A DNA stretch of 64,000 nt from Pseudomonas sp. BN417 (lineage in GTDB: Bacteria > Pseudomonadota > Gammaproteobacteria > Pseudomonadales > Pseudomonadaceae). The DNA is taken from assembly GCF_029871205.1 (NCBI RefSeq), contig NZ_SSOJ01000151.1, positions 1-64,000 of the forward strand. The letters run 5' to 3'. Positions 17,362-25,776 of this stretch are shown here, in pieces. Position numbers and translations under genes: made by a program. Every line of letters starts with the position of its first letter. Position 1 is the first letter of the stretch. Below the pieces are notes generated by a model. The model ran no database searches and was not told the DNA's origin. It saw only the letters and a program-made list of their open reading frames with translations.

Positions 17362-17566
17362 TTGCTGCTTTTTTGTCGCACACAGACCAAACTTTTTTGG
17401 GCAATGCTTCGCTTTTCCGAGCACTTTTCAGTGTCAGTTGGAGTGGGCCTAAGTTGCGTAATGGGCCTTGGTCGGACAACTCCACGGCGGGGTTTTCAGG
17501 TTTACGGAGTTGAGTTGCTACCTACTTGAACCAGTCAACCTGGAAGCTCTAACGACCAAGAACGAT

Positions 17567-17595
17567 AAAAAAGGCCGCCAGTCGTGGTGGCGGCC
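17567..17595 (-). terminator. Intrinsic terminator after the DUF1329 gene
   Basis: GGCCGCCA and TGGCGGCC pair around a seven-base loop. The AAAAAA at 17567-17572 gives a U-tract on the minus strand. Confidence 0.85.
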
Positions 17596-17634
17596 TAGGT
17601 CTCGGGCTTGTGGCCTTCAACTAAGTAACGTTGT

Positions 17635-18993
17635 TTAACGGACCCCGGCGTTGCGCAAGGCGGCAGGGGTGTAGTCGGCGGCAAGGGCTTTGCCCCCGAA
17701 CTCGACACCCTTACTTTCCTCGTTCTTCATGCCTGAAACGATGTAGCGACCGTTCAGCAGGTCATACACGGTTTCCACGGCCAACCAGGGCACCTGGACG
17801 TTGTAATAGGGTTGTAGATGGCCTTCGCCGACCCTCCAGAGCGTGCCGCGCGCGTCGTAGTGGTCGGCCAGGACGATTTGCCAGGAGTCCTCATCAATGA
17901 AGAACACCCGCTTGGCATAGACATGTCGCTCGCCGGGCTTCAGGGTGGCCTCCACTTCCCAGACCCGATGCAGCTCGTAACGGGTGAACTCCGGGTTAAG
18001 GTGCCCGGCCTTGACGATGTCATCGTATTTCAGCTTGGGCGAGTCCAGCTTGAAGCTGTTGTAGGGGATGTACAGTTCACGCTTGCCGACCAGCTTCCAG
18101 TCGTAGCGGTCCTGTGCGCCGTTGTACATGTCGAAGTTGTCGCCGACGCGCAGGCCCTCGGAAGCGGGATAGGGGCCGTCGTAGGCCACCTGGGGGGCAC
18201 GTCGCACGCGGCGTTGGCCCGCGTTGTAGAGCCAGGCCAGGCGCGGTTCCTTCACCTGGTCGAGGGTTTCGTGAACCAGCAATACACTACCGGCCAGGCG
18301 CGCGGGGGATACGACTTCCTCCTTGTAGTAGAACAGCACATTGCCCGGATTGGCCGGTTCGAAGTCCTTTAGCTGGTCGCGGTAGGTGAACTCCATCTTG
18401 AATGTCACCGGCGTGAAGGCGCCGCTCTTTTCCGGGGTTGCCTGCACGCTGATGCGTTTCATGCTGCCGCCCCGGTAGCGAGTGAGATGGTTCCAGACGA
18501 CTTCCTGGCCATTCTGCGGGATGGGGAAGGGGTAGGCGGTCTGGAAGTTGGTCAGGCCATTGCCACCTGCCACGAGTTGGGTGTTCTGCGCATTGGACCG
18601 TGCTGCGGCGTAGACGGAGTCCGGGAGTGCGACGCTGCGGTGGCTGGGGTAGACCGGCAGCCGATACGAGTCGGGATAGCGCTTGAGCATGGCCAACTGG
18701 CCGGGGCTCAGCTTGTCCTTATATTGCTCGGCGTTCTGTGCCGTGATGGTGAAGAGCGGTTGTTCACCGGCGAAGGGGTCGTCGAGAAAGCCTTGGGGGT
18801 TCTGCTTGCCACTGTTCTTGCCGAGGCCGCCGGTCCAGGCCGGAATGCTGCCGTCGGCATTGCCCGCTTGCTCCGCGCCGAGCGGGGTCAGGGTCTTGCC
18901 AAGCTGGGCGGCTTGTTCCGGGGTGACGGCGGCCAGCGCCGCGCCGGCCAGCAGGGAGAGGCTCAGGGTCGTGCTTTGCATCAAGAGTTTCAT
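17635..18993 (-). CDS. DUF1329 domain outer-membrane lipid-handling protein
   Basis: The 452-residue protein has a signal peptide (about residues 1-21, ending LAGAALA) and matches the DUF1329 family, which has a LolB-like fold. Typical family stretches are IPAWTGGLG near residue 50 and YNAGQRRVRRAP near residue 265. DUF1329 proteins usually sit next to DUF1302 proteins and hydrophobic-compound catabolic or RND-lipid export genes, as here. It likely shuttles or retains hydrophobic substrates in the periplasm. It is 15 bases downstream of the DUF1302 gene. The exact function is not known. Confidence 0.88.
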   Translation of the reverse strand: MKLLMQSTTLSLSLLAGAALAAVTPEQAAQLGKTLTPLGAEQAGNADGSIPAWTGGLGKNSGKQNPQGFLDDPFAGEQPLFTITAQNAEQYKDKLSPGQLAMLKRYPDSYRLPVYPSHRSVALPDSVYAAARSNAQNTQLVAGGNGLTNFQTAYPFPIPQNGQEVVWNHLTRYRGGSMKRISVQATPEKSGAFTPVTFKMEFTYRDQLKDFEPANPGNVLFYYKEEVVSPARLAGSVLLVHETLDQVKEPRLAWLYNAGQRRVRRAPQVAYDGPYPASEGLRVGDNFDMYNGAQDRYDWKLVGKRELYIPYNSFKLDSPKLKYDDIVKAGHLNPEFTRYELHRVWEVEATLKPGERHVYAKRVFFIDEDSWQIVLADHYDARGTLWRVGEGHLQPYYNVQVPWLAVETVYDLLNGRYIVSGMKNEESKGVEFGGKALAADYTPAALRNAGVR

Positions 18994-19008
18994 GGACTGC
19001 TCTCCTGC

Positions 19009-20892
19009 TCAGAAGGACAAGCCGACGCTGAACGCGATGAAATCGCGATCGACGCTGGTGTTGTAATCGCCGCCGAAGAAGTCGGTGTATGACAGGCTGG
19101 CGTTGTAGGTGTTGCGGTACTCGGCATCCACGCCCAGGCTGATGGCCTTGCTGCCTTCGTTGAAGCCGGGCTCAGGACCATAGCCGTCAACATCGTGGGA
19201 CCAGGCCAGGTTCGGCTTGAGCGTCACCGCCGGAATCAGGTTGGTGTATTCCCAGATCGCGCGTGCGCGATAGCCCCAGGAGGTGGTGGTGAGGAAGCCA
19301 TCGTCGTTGCAGTTCTGCGGCGTGGCGGAGCTGGTGAGGCACAGGTTGTTGTCCGGGAGCAGCTCGCCCTGGCCGAACACCGCATCGCGGCCATAGCGCA
19401 GGCCGCCTCGGCCTTCCAGATCGCCGACATGGACCATGCCGATTTCGCCGACCAGGGTCAGGCGGTCGGCGCCCATGACTTGATCGAAGAAGTGCACGGC
19501 CGTGATCTGCGCCTGAGTCACGGGTTTGCGTTGATAACCCTGCACCAGCGCATTGTTGGTCGCCTGATAAGCCCCCGAGGAGAGCAGCGGCGAGACGGCG
19601 GCGACGCCCGTGCCGGCGAGGACCTGATCGTTGCCGTTGAGTTGCAGCGGCAGGTTGGGCCGGTAGCTGATTTCCCCGGACAAGGCGGTGCCGGTCGGCA
19701 GGGTGGTGGCGAAGCTCAGGCCATAGAGGCGGATATCCTCCGGGTAAGTCACCTGATACTGCGAGGTGCCAAGGCGATAGGCGCCGATCAACTGCTGGCC
19801 AACGGCCGATCCGGCGACGCCGGCACAGACCGCAGGGTCGAGGATGCCGACGTTGGCGCAGAGCTGCGGGACGAAGGACAGGTCGGCGACGTTCGGACTG
19901 GAGATCGAACTGACGTAGGGCTGACGGCTGTGATAGTTGAGGAAGTAGGCGCCGAATTCGGTATCCAGGCTGGGCACGAACCAGCGAAGGGCGGCGCCCC
20001 ATTGGCCGCCATCGCGCGCATCGTCATCGCCAGCGCGCGGCACCTCGATGCCTTCCGCGCCCAGGCTGATGCCGAAGGGGCTAAGGGCGGCCTGGGCCAG
20101 CGGGTTGGCACTGAGATTCGGGCCGACGGTGAGGGGCTGGCAGCCATCGGCGACGAAATCGCTTTGCGAGAAGAAGGTGCCGCAGTTGTCCACCACCGTC
20201 TGCTGCCAGTCCAATTGGTAGAAGGCTTCGGCCGTCAGGTTCTCGGTCAGGTTCTGCGACAGGTAGAACATATTGACCGGGATCAGGCCTTCCTTGATCT
20301 CGGCACCGGGGCGGCGGAAGGCGGACACGTCCACCGGGTTGATGACGTTGATTCCGCCCTGGATAAAGGTGCTCTCGCCCCAACTGACCACCTGCTTGCC
20401 CAAGCGCACGATGCCGGGCAGCTCACCGATCACATAGTTGTGATAGACGTAGGCATCCAGCAGCTCGGCGCCGGAAGACTTGGCGCCTTCCTTGCGGCCG
20501 CTGTCGTCGATGTCCTTGAACAGGCGGCTCTCGTCCTTCAACTCGAAGTCGTACCAGTACTTGCCTCGCACGAACACGCCGGTCTCGCCGTACTTCAATT
20601 CGAGGTCGTGGATGCCCTTAAATATCTTCGAGAAGGTCTCCCCCTTCTTGAAGTTCAGTCGGCCGTCGTCCGTGACGCTGGCATCGCCCTTGCCGCCGTT
20701 GGTGGCGCCGATCAGCTCGGGATCGGCGCCACGCAGTGCCCAGCTGGCGCCGACGCTGAGCGAGGAGTCGAATTGCCCTTCGATCTCACCCAGGTTGAAG
20801 TTCAGGCCGAACGCTGGCGTGGCCAGGCTGCCGGCCAGCGCAGTGGCCAGCGGTAGGCGGGCGCGCCGCCAGGTAAATCGCGTGTTGCTCAT
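19009..20892 (-). CDS. DUF1302 domain outer-membrane beta-barrel protein
   Basis: The 627-residue protein has a signal peptide (about residues 1-29) and matches DUF1302, a family of predicted 20-plus-stranded outer-membrane barrels. The mature protein starts LNFNLGEIEGQFDSSLSVG, and the sequence ends in a barrel-like FSVGLSF. It forms an operon with the DUF1329 gene. These pairs are common near steroid, terpenoid and alkane catabolic genes. Here it may help hydrophobic aromatics cross the outer membrane together with FadL. Substrate is inferred only. Confidence 0.88.
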   Translation of the reverse strand: MSNTRFTWRRARLPLATALAGSLATPAFGLNFNLGEIEGQFDSSLSVGASWALRGADPELIGATNGGKGDASVTDDGRLNFKKGETFSKIFKGIHDLELKYGETGVFVRGKYWYDFELKDESRLFKDIDDSGRKEGAKSSGAELLDAYVYHNYVIGELPGIVRLGKQVVSWGESTFIQGGINVINPVDVSAFRRPGAEIKEGLIPVNMFYLSQNLTENLTAEAFYQLDWQQTVVDNCGTFFSQSDFVADGCQPLTVGPNLSANPLAQAALSPFGISLGAEGIEVPRAGDDDARDGGQWGAALRWFVPSLDTEFGAYFLNYHSRQPYVSSISSPNVADLSFVPQLCANVGILDPAVCAGVAGSAVGQQLIGAYRLGTSQYQVTYPEDIRLYGLSFATTLPTGTALSGEISYRPNLPLQLNGNDQVLAGTGVAAVSPLLSSGAYQATNNALVQGYQRKPVTQAQITAVHFFDQVMGADRLTLVGEIGMVHVGDLEGRGGLRYGRDAVFGQGELLPDNNLCLTSSATPQNCNDDGFLTTTSWGYRARAIWEYTNLIPAVTLKPNLAWSHDVDGYGPEPGFNEGSKAISLGVDAEYRNTYNASLSYTDFFGGDYNTSVDRDFIAFSVGLSF

Positions 20893-21009
20893 GTTCGCTA
20901 CCTCTTGTTGTTGTTTTGCACGCTGACTGACAGGGATTTGCGGTACTGACTCCGGTGCTAAAGGAGGAGCTGACGGGTTTGCATAGGCGCTGCGTCGACT
21001 TTGGTATTG

Positions 21010-22953
21010 CTACTGAGTAGGGGAATGACCGAGCGTGGAGGTCGATGCGGTTGATGGCAGCCACTCGACTTGAAAGCTGTACCGCCCCAGACGAGAGGCC
21101 AAGGTTTCCTGGTTGGCGCAGCCTCGGATGCAGGCGACCAGTCCACGGCGACTGTCTTGAACGACCTCCACCGCAACGTCCGACAGCGCCAGGTGTTCGA
21201 CTTCCTGAAGGACCACCCTGACGACTTCCTGCTGCTGCAAGGCAGGCTTGAAAATCTTGCCCACGGCAGTCAGTGGCAGGGCATCGAGTAATTCGATGCG
21301 TTTGGGAACGGCGGCCCGCTCGCTGATGTTGCGATTGGCGAACTCCTGCAGTTCTTCCACAGTGCAAGCCTGCCCCTGGTGCAGTTGGACATAGGCCACA
21401 GGAACCTCGCCTGAGTAGGCGTCCGGGCTGCCCACTGCCGCGGCCATGGCGACCGCGGGATGGGCCTGCAGGGCCTCCTCGATTTGCTTGGGATCGATGT
21501 TGTGGCCGCCGCGGATGATCAGTTCCTTCTTGCGCCCGGTCAGCCAGAAGTAGCCCTGCTCGTCCTGGCGCCCCAGATCACCCGTGTTCAGCCAGCGCCG
21601 ACCGTTGATTTCGATCCAGACGCCGCGGTTATGGCTCTCCTCCAGATACCCGTCGAACAGGTTCGGACCGCTGATCGTTATCAGGCCGATCTCATCCGCG
21701 TTGGCGTCGCGCAGGTAGGCTCCGACATCATCCAGCACGACCGCACGCATATCCTGGTAGGCGATTCGTATCCCGATCGAGCCAACGTGGCGTTCGCCAT
21801 GGGGAGGATTGACCGAGGAAGCACAGGCGCCTTCCGTAAGGCCGTAGCCTTCGAGGATCTTCACCCCGGTCCGCTGCTCGAACTCGCGGAAGAGCTCGAC
21901 CGGCATCGGTGCGGCGCCACACAATGCATAGCGCAGGCTGGACAGATCGCGGCCCGACAACTCGGTCTGCAGGAGCGCGGCATAAACGGTGGGAACGGCG
22001 GAGAAGAAGTTGATGCCGAAGTGCTCCACCATCTCTCCGAATCGGGCGATCGCACCCTCGCCGCGGTAGCCTTGCGGTGTGCCGAGGATCACATGGTCGC
22101 CCTGGGTCCAGGGCATCAGACCCGTTACCAGTTGTCCGTTGACGTGGAACAGCGGCAATCCGCAGAAAATGACCTGGCTGCTGTTGCGTGGTGCCAGGTG
22201 GGCAGCCATGGCCCAGGCGTTGAACACCTCAGAACCATGAGTGCGGGTGGCGATCTTGGGCAGCCCGGTCGTGCCGCCGGTGCAGAAGAAAGAGGAACGC
22301 TCCTCGGGACGGATTTGCCGGCCGCTCTTGAGGTGTGTGCCGGGCTGCGCGTCCATCAACGCGCGCAACTCATGAATCGCGGCACCCCTGTGCAGTTCAC
22401 GTTCCTCCTCTGCCAGGGAGCGGAGGGTTTCGCCTTGAGCTTTGCCGACATAAGGCTCCATGCCGACCCAGACGATGTGGCGGACCTCCGGCAGTCGATC
22501 CAGTTGCGAGGCCAGCTTGGACCACAAGTCGCTGCCCGGCGTCGGCGCCAGGGTCACGACCACGGATGCCTTGGCGGCCTGCAGCAAGCTGGCGATCTGC
22601 CCGGCCTCCAGCAGCGGATTGATCGCCATGACGATTCCCGCCGCCTCCCCACCCCAGATGGTGAAGTGCGTCTCCGGCAGGTTGGGCAGGATGAAGGCGA
22701 TCACTTCGCCGGGCGTAATGCCCAGGTCATGGAAGGCATTCGCTGCGCGGGTGATATCCGCGAAGAGCTCGGAATAGCTCCAGTCGTGGGTTTTCCTGAA
22801 GTATGTGGCATCGGCGAAGAAGCTCAGCGCGGGCGCATCCGGGGTGCGCTCGGCGGTGCGTCTCAGTGCTTCATAAGTACTGGAAGCCAGATCACGCTCC
22901 GATAAGGGGACCAGCTCGAGCTCCTTGATGTCGTTCAGGCACTGCACGGTCAT
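21010..22953 (-). CDS. AMP-forming acyl-CoA synthetase
   Basis: The 647-residue protein is an ANL-superfamily enzyme. The phosphate-binding loop is FFCTGGTTGLPK near residue 240, the adenine motif is EGYGLTEG near residue 370, and LNTGDLGRQDEQGYFWLTGRKKELIIRGG covers the hinge near residue 460. The C-terminal catalytic Lys is in LTAVGKIFKPAL. A tail of roughly 75 residues beyond that Lys extends the usual C-terminal domain. It joins a carboxylic acid to CoA using ATP. Its start overlaps the FAH-hydrolase stop (TGATG), so translation is coupled. It may activate the acid released by ring-fission hydrolysis. Confidence 0.9.
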   Translation of the reverse strand: MTVQCLNDIKELELVPLSERDLASSTYEALRRTAERTPDAPALSFFADATYFRKTHDWSYSELFADITRAANAFHDLGITPGEVIAFILPNLPETHFTIWGGEAAGIVMAINPLLEAGQIASLLQAAKASVVVTLAPTPGSDLWSKLASQLDRLPEVRHIVWVGMEPYVGKAQGETLRSLAEEERELHRGAAIHELRALMDAQPGTHLKSGRQIRPEERSSFFCTGGTTGLPKIATRTHGSEVFNAWAMAAHLAPRNSSQVIFCGLPLFHVNGQLVTGLMPWTQGDHVILGTPQGYRGEGAIARFGEMVEHFGINFFSAVPTVYAALLQTELSGRDLSSLRYALCGAAPMPVELFREFEQRTGVKILEGYGLTEGACASSVNPPHGERHVGSIGIRIAYQDMRAVVLDDVGAYLRDANADEIGLITISGPNLFDGYLEESHNRGVWIEINGRRWLNTGDLGRQDEQGYFWLTGRKKELIIRGGHNIDPKQIEEALQAHPAVAMAAAVGSPDAYSGEVPVAYVQLHQGQACTVEELQEFANRNISERAAVPKRIELLDALPLTAVGKIFKPALQQQEVVRVVLQEVEHLALSDVAVEVVQDSRRGLVACIRGCANQETLASRLGRYSFQVEWLPSTASTSTLGHSPTQ

Positions 22954-24074
22954 CAGGCTTCCTCCACGACTCGGTTACATTGCACACCCAGGTCGATCAC
23001 GCCATCCGCGCTGCGAATGCGCGCTTCGACCACGTCGCCAGGCTTGAGGTATTGCGGCCGGCTCTCCTGGGCCTTGAGGAACATTTGCCATTTGGTGGCT
23101 TCCGGCAGCAGGGCCGCGATACGTTGTTTGGCGGGGGAGGGGATCGACAGGGCACAACCCGCCGGAGTGCCTGTGGCGATCAGGTCACCGGGGGCGAGAT
23201 CTTGCACGGAGGAGAGTTCGGTCAGGGTTTCAGCGGGGCCGTAGACCAGGTTGGCCGTGCTATCGCTCTGACGCACCTGGCCATTGACCGTCAGACGCAG
23301 TTGCAGGTCCTTCAGGTAATGCATGTCCTTGGCATCCAGCAGGCAAAGATAGGGGCCGACCGGGCCGAAGGTGCGGAAGCTCTTGCCCTTGTAGAACTGC
23401 ATCTGGGGAATCTGGATGTCGCGGGCCGAGTAGTCGTTGACGATGACGACACCGGCGATGAACTCATGCAGGTTGGCGTCGGTAACGGCGACGGCGCTGT
23501 TGATCGCGCGCTTCATCACCAGCCCAAGTTCGATCTCGTAGTCCAGGAATCGCACGTTGCGCGGCTTGATCAGGTCGCTGTCCGCCGCCACCAGGCAACT
23601 CGTCGCCTTGGTGAAAATCATGTTGTACTTCTTCGCGTCAGGGTCCATGCCCGACTCGATCATGTGCTGACGGTAGTTGGCGCCCTGGCAGACGAACTGC
23701 TGGTTACGGGACAGCGGCGACAGGAGTTTCACCTCGCCCTCATCCAACTCCGTGCCTCTCACTTGAGCGAGCTCGTCGATGCTGTTCTGGCGAATGAAGT
23801 CACCGGTGGTTTCAAAGGTACCCGGGACGACCGTGATACGGCCCCGTCGTATCACGCCCCAGTGGATACCGTTCTGATATTCAAAGCGGACTACATGTAC
23901 AGCAGACATTGAAGGCACTCCTGGAGCAGCGTCTGTTCCGCGCTCGGTGGCGCGAGGACTTTGGTGTTGTTCTGAATTTGGGCCGGCAAGGCTGTAGACC
24001 AGCGAGCCACCAGCGATCAAAGCGCCGGCTTTGAGCACATCCCGTCGGCCATACTTGGTTGAATTGCCTGACAT
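22953..24074 (-). CDS. Fumarylacetoacetate hydrolase family enzyme with Tat-like leader
   Basis: The 373-residue frame ends in an FAH domain with the metal-binding segments LDYEIELGL and VNDYSARD and the signature [10 protein letters not shown]. It is a clear paralogue of the second FAH gene at 30802-31773. The first 55 residues carry a twin-arginine-type signal (GRRDVLKAG, then a hydrophobic stretch ending SLVYSLAG), which is unusual for this family. Met56 (position 23909) aligns with the normal start and has its own AGGAG site, so two products may exist: an exported one and a cytoplasmic one. FAH enzymes hydrolyse C-C bonds in ring-fission products. It is followed directly by the acyl-CoA synthetase. 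Confidence 0.85.
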   Translation of the reverse strand: MSGNSTKYGRRDVLKAGALIAGGSLVYSLAGPNSEQHQSPRATERGTDAAPGVPSMSAVHVVRFEYQNGIHWGVIRRGRITVVPGTFETTGDFIRQNSIDELAQVRGTELDEGEVKLLSPLSRNQQFVCQGANYRQHMIESGMDPDAKKYNMIFTKATSCLVAADSDLIKPRNVRFLDYEIELGLVMKRAINSAVAVTDANLHEFIAGVVIVNDYSARDIQIPQMQFYKGKSFRTFGPVGPYLCLLDAKDMHYLKDLQLRLTVNGQVRQSDSTANLVYGPAETLTELSSVQDLAPGDLIATGTPAGCALSIPSPAKQRIAALLPEATKWQMFLKAQESRPQYLKPGDVVEARIRSADGVIDLGVQCNRVVEEA

Positions 24075-24084
24075 GGCGGCAGCT

Positions 24085-24231
24085 CTACCCGAACATCCGC
24101 ATGAGGGTTATCAGTTTGCGCAGCGACAGGTCATCGAGGTCAGGACGCTCGAAGATCAGGTGAGCAAGACGTTGAGCCTTGACCGTGGGGGCGGAATGAC
24201 GCGCAGGTTGTTGTGTCGTCGGCCTGGGCAT
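24085..24231 (-). other. 48-codon frame, possible remnant of a VOC dioxygenase
   Basis: The frame runs from MPRPTTQQPA to a TAG eleven bases before the FAH start. The stretch VKAQRLAHLIFERPDL resembles the first strand of VOC-fold dioxygenases, including the beginning of the extradiol enzyme at 29638-30777. After it the sequence turns to LRKLITLMRMFG and stops. In the rightward operon a VOC gene also sits directly before an FAH gene, so this may be a deletion scar of the same order. It could also be a true small protein. Confidence 0.3.
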
Positions 24232-24336
24232 TTCAGTTCTGCTGCTCATTGTTGTTCTTGTCCGGTTTTTTGGAGCAAAGCCGATCCCGCACCCCTGAAA
24301 TGCCGGGGGTGTTGTTGGATTGGCCCAGTTACGAAA

Positions 24337-24951
24337 TCAGTCGAGCAGGGGGAGTGCCGGCAACTCCTTTGTCGCCAACTCACGAGCCTCCTCTGGCGGC
24401 ACACCCAACGCTCGGAGGACGAACTCAGCCGTGTCAGTACCTGATTCGCGCCACGTCTTGTGCCCTTCCAGCACCAGGAAAATAGAGCCCAGGACGCTGC
24501 TCGAAATCAGTGTCATGACTGAGAGCAATTGCTCCTGCTGAAACCTGTATCGCCCACTGGAGAGTCCACTCAGGAGGTCTGTAGTCGCTTGGCTGGCGAA
24601 CATTTCGCGCAGCGACGCATTGCTCATGGCGAACTTATGGATGAATGCCCCCCACTGGGAGTCCTCGTGAGCGCGACGAATGAAAAATCGGATGCCGTTG
24701 GCAAGGCGTTGAGCCGGGTCGGACAGGGTGTCGAAGCTCTTCTTGACACGTTCATGCATCTCCCCTGCGAGGTGGCCGGCGACCGTCTCGAACAGGCTCT
24801 CCATGCTCTCAACGTTGCTGTAGATGGTTCCGCGCGCGACTCCTGCCTCTTGCGCAAGGTCGAGGATGTTCACTTGGGAGGTGCCTTTTGCAGCGAACAG
24901 GCGAAAGGCAGCCTGATGAATGCGGCGCTGTGTCGGATTCAGGGATTCCAC
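24337..24951 (-). CDS. TetR family regulator (paralogue 2)
   Basis: The 204-residue protein has an N-terminal TetR helix-turn-helix (LAQEAGVARGTIYSNVES) and an effector domain, with strong similarity to the TetR at 14858-15463. An operator with the shared core GAACACGCGTGTTC overlaps its promoter. A second operator lies about 150 bases away in a divergent promoter facing the molybdoenzyme operon. It is therefore the best candidate for controlling both the leftward hydrolase/synthetase genes, by read-through, and the rightward operon. The ligand is unknown. It might be a ring-cleavage product or CoA ester. Confidence 0.9.
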   Translation of the reverse strand: MESLNPTQRRIHQAAFRLFAAKGTSQVNILDLAQEAGVARGTIYSNVESMESLFETVAGHLAGEMHERVKKSFDTLSDPAQRLANGIRFFIRRAHEDSQWGAFIHKFAMSNASLREMFASQATTDLLSGLSSGRYRFQQEQLLSVMTLISSSVLGSIFLVLEGHKTWRESGTDTAEFVLRALGVPPEEARELATKELPALPLLD

Positions 24952-24980
24952 GCTTTTTCTCCAAGATTGCTCATGGCTAG

Positions 24981-25009
24981 ATTGAACACGCGTGTTCTGT
25001 TGTCGTCAA
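24981..25009 (-). promoter_or_regulatory. TetR operator-promoter 2
   Basis: On the minus strand TTGACG (plus 25004-25009) and TTCAAT (plus 24981-24986) are 17 bases apart. The core GAACACGCGTGTTC (24984-24997) overlaps the spacer and -10 box, 33 bases from the TetR start. The layout is the same as operator-promoter 1. Confidence 0.83.
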
Positions 25010-25124
25010 CATGGTTTTTGAAGGGATAGCCTGGACTTCCATGTTGAGAATGTTCTAAGGGCTTCAAGGCGAGGCTTTATGAGCTAATCAGCCGAGATGG
25101 GGAAGGTCTATGAGCTCATGCATA

Positions 25125-25153
25125 TTGACTTAATTGAACACGCGTGTTCATCT
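25125..25153 (+). promoter_or_regulatory. TetR operator-promoter 3, facing the molybdoenzyme operon
   Basis: TTGACT (25125-25130) is followed after 16-17 bases by TTCATC/TCATCT. The 16-base palindrome TGAACACGCGTGTTCA (25135-25150) fills the spacer. It reads rightward into the old-yellow-enzyme remnant and the molybdoenzyme genes. A long leader of about 620 bases would separate it from the molybdoenzyme start. Confidence 0.75.
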
Positions 25154-25558
25154 CTTGGTTCGAGATGCCTATTTTCTCGAGTTCGCAGAAAGAATCGGGA
25201 TGTCGCGCACATGCCGTTGATGGTCACCGGCGGCGTGCGCCGAAAGGAGGTCGCGGAGCGAGTGGTGGGCGGTTCGGTGGCGGTGGTTGGGCTCGCCACT
25301 GCGCTGGCTATCGAACCGACCCTGCCCAGCCAGTGGAAGGAGGGGCAAGACGCCGAAGTGGAGCCCATCGTCGTCCGCTGGAAGAACAGGGCGTTGGCAT
25401 CGCTTGCTGTCGCATCGGTGGTCAAGAAGCAACTCGGGTTACTGAGCCAGGGGAAACGAGCAAGGCCAAGGACTTCGCCGCTCATGGCGTTGATCGGCAA
25501 CCAGCTGAAGTCCCGTCGTCAGGCGAAACGCTACAGACAATGGATTGGCCAAGCCTAG
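25149..25558 (+). pseudogene. Old yellow enzyme family (NADH:flavin oxidoreductase), C-terminal remnant
   Basis: Directly after the operator, one frame reads RDAYFLEFAERIGMSRT. The next frame continues as MPLMVTGGVRRKEVAE, VVGLATALAIEPTLPSQW and then a basic tail to the stop at 25558. Together they match the last quarter of OYE-type flavin oxidoreductases, which have the pattern EAYFLEFA...PLMVTGGF. The N-terminal three quarters are missing and a frameshift lies near 25205. It is not expected to be active. It indicates that a flavin reductase once headed this operon or was fused to the promoter by deletion. Confidence 0.7.
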
Positions 25559-25776
25559 TGAGCACTCGAAACACCCGGATCCATCTGTTTCAACCCGTCG
25601 GGAGTTGCTGCGTTCTCAAGCAATCAACCCAGGGAGCCGGCCCTCTCCGGCTTGTGAGCCCAGCGGGCGGACAGCAATCGCCGGATGGAGGGAGGCGAAC
25701 CTGAAAGAGGACGCACTGGCGCCGAGAAGTCGTCCTGGCGTAGTGCCTCGAAACCCCAACACCAGTGGCAACCTGA

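Noticed and set aside
19195-20856. 553-codon plus-strand frame opposite the DUF1302 gene
   Set aside because: It is Ala/Gly/Val-rich with no motif. The minus-strand outer-membrane protein is well supported.
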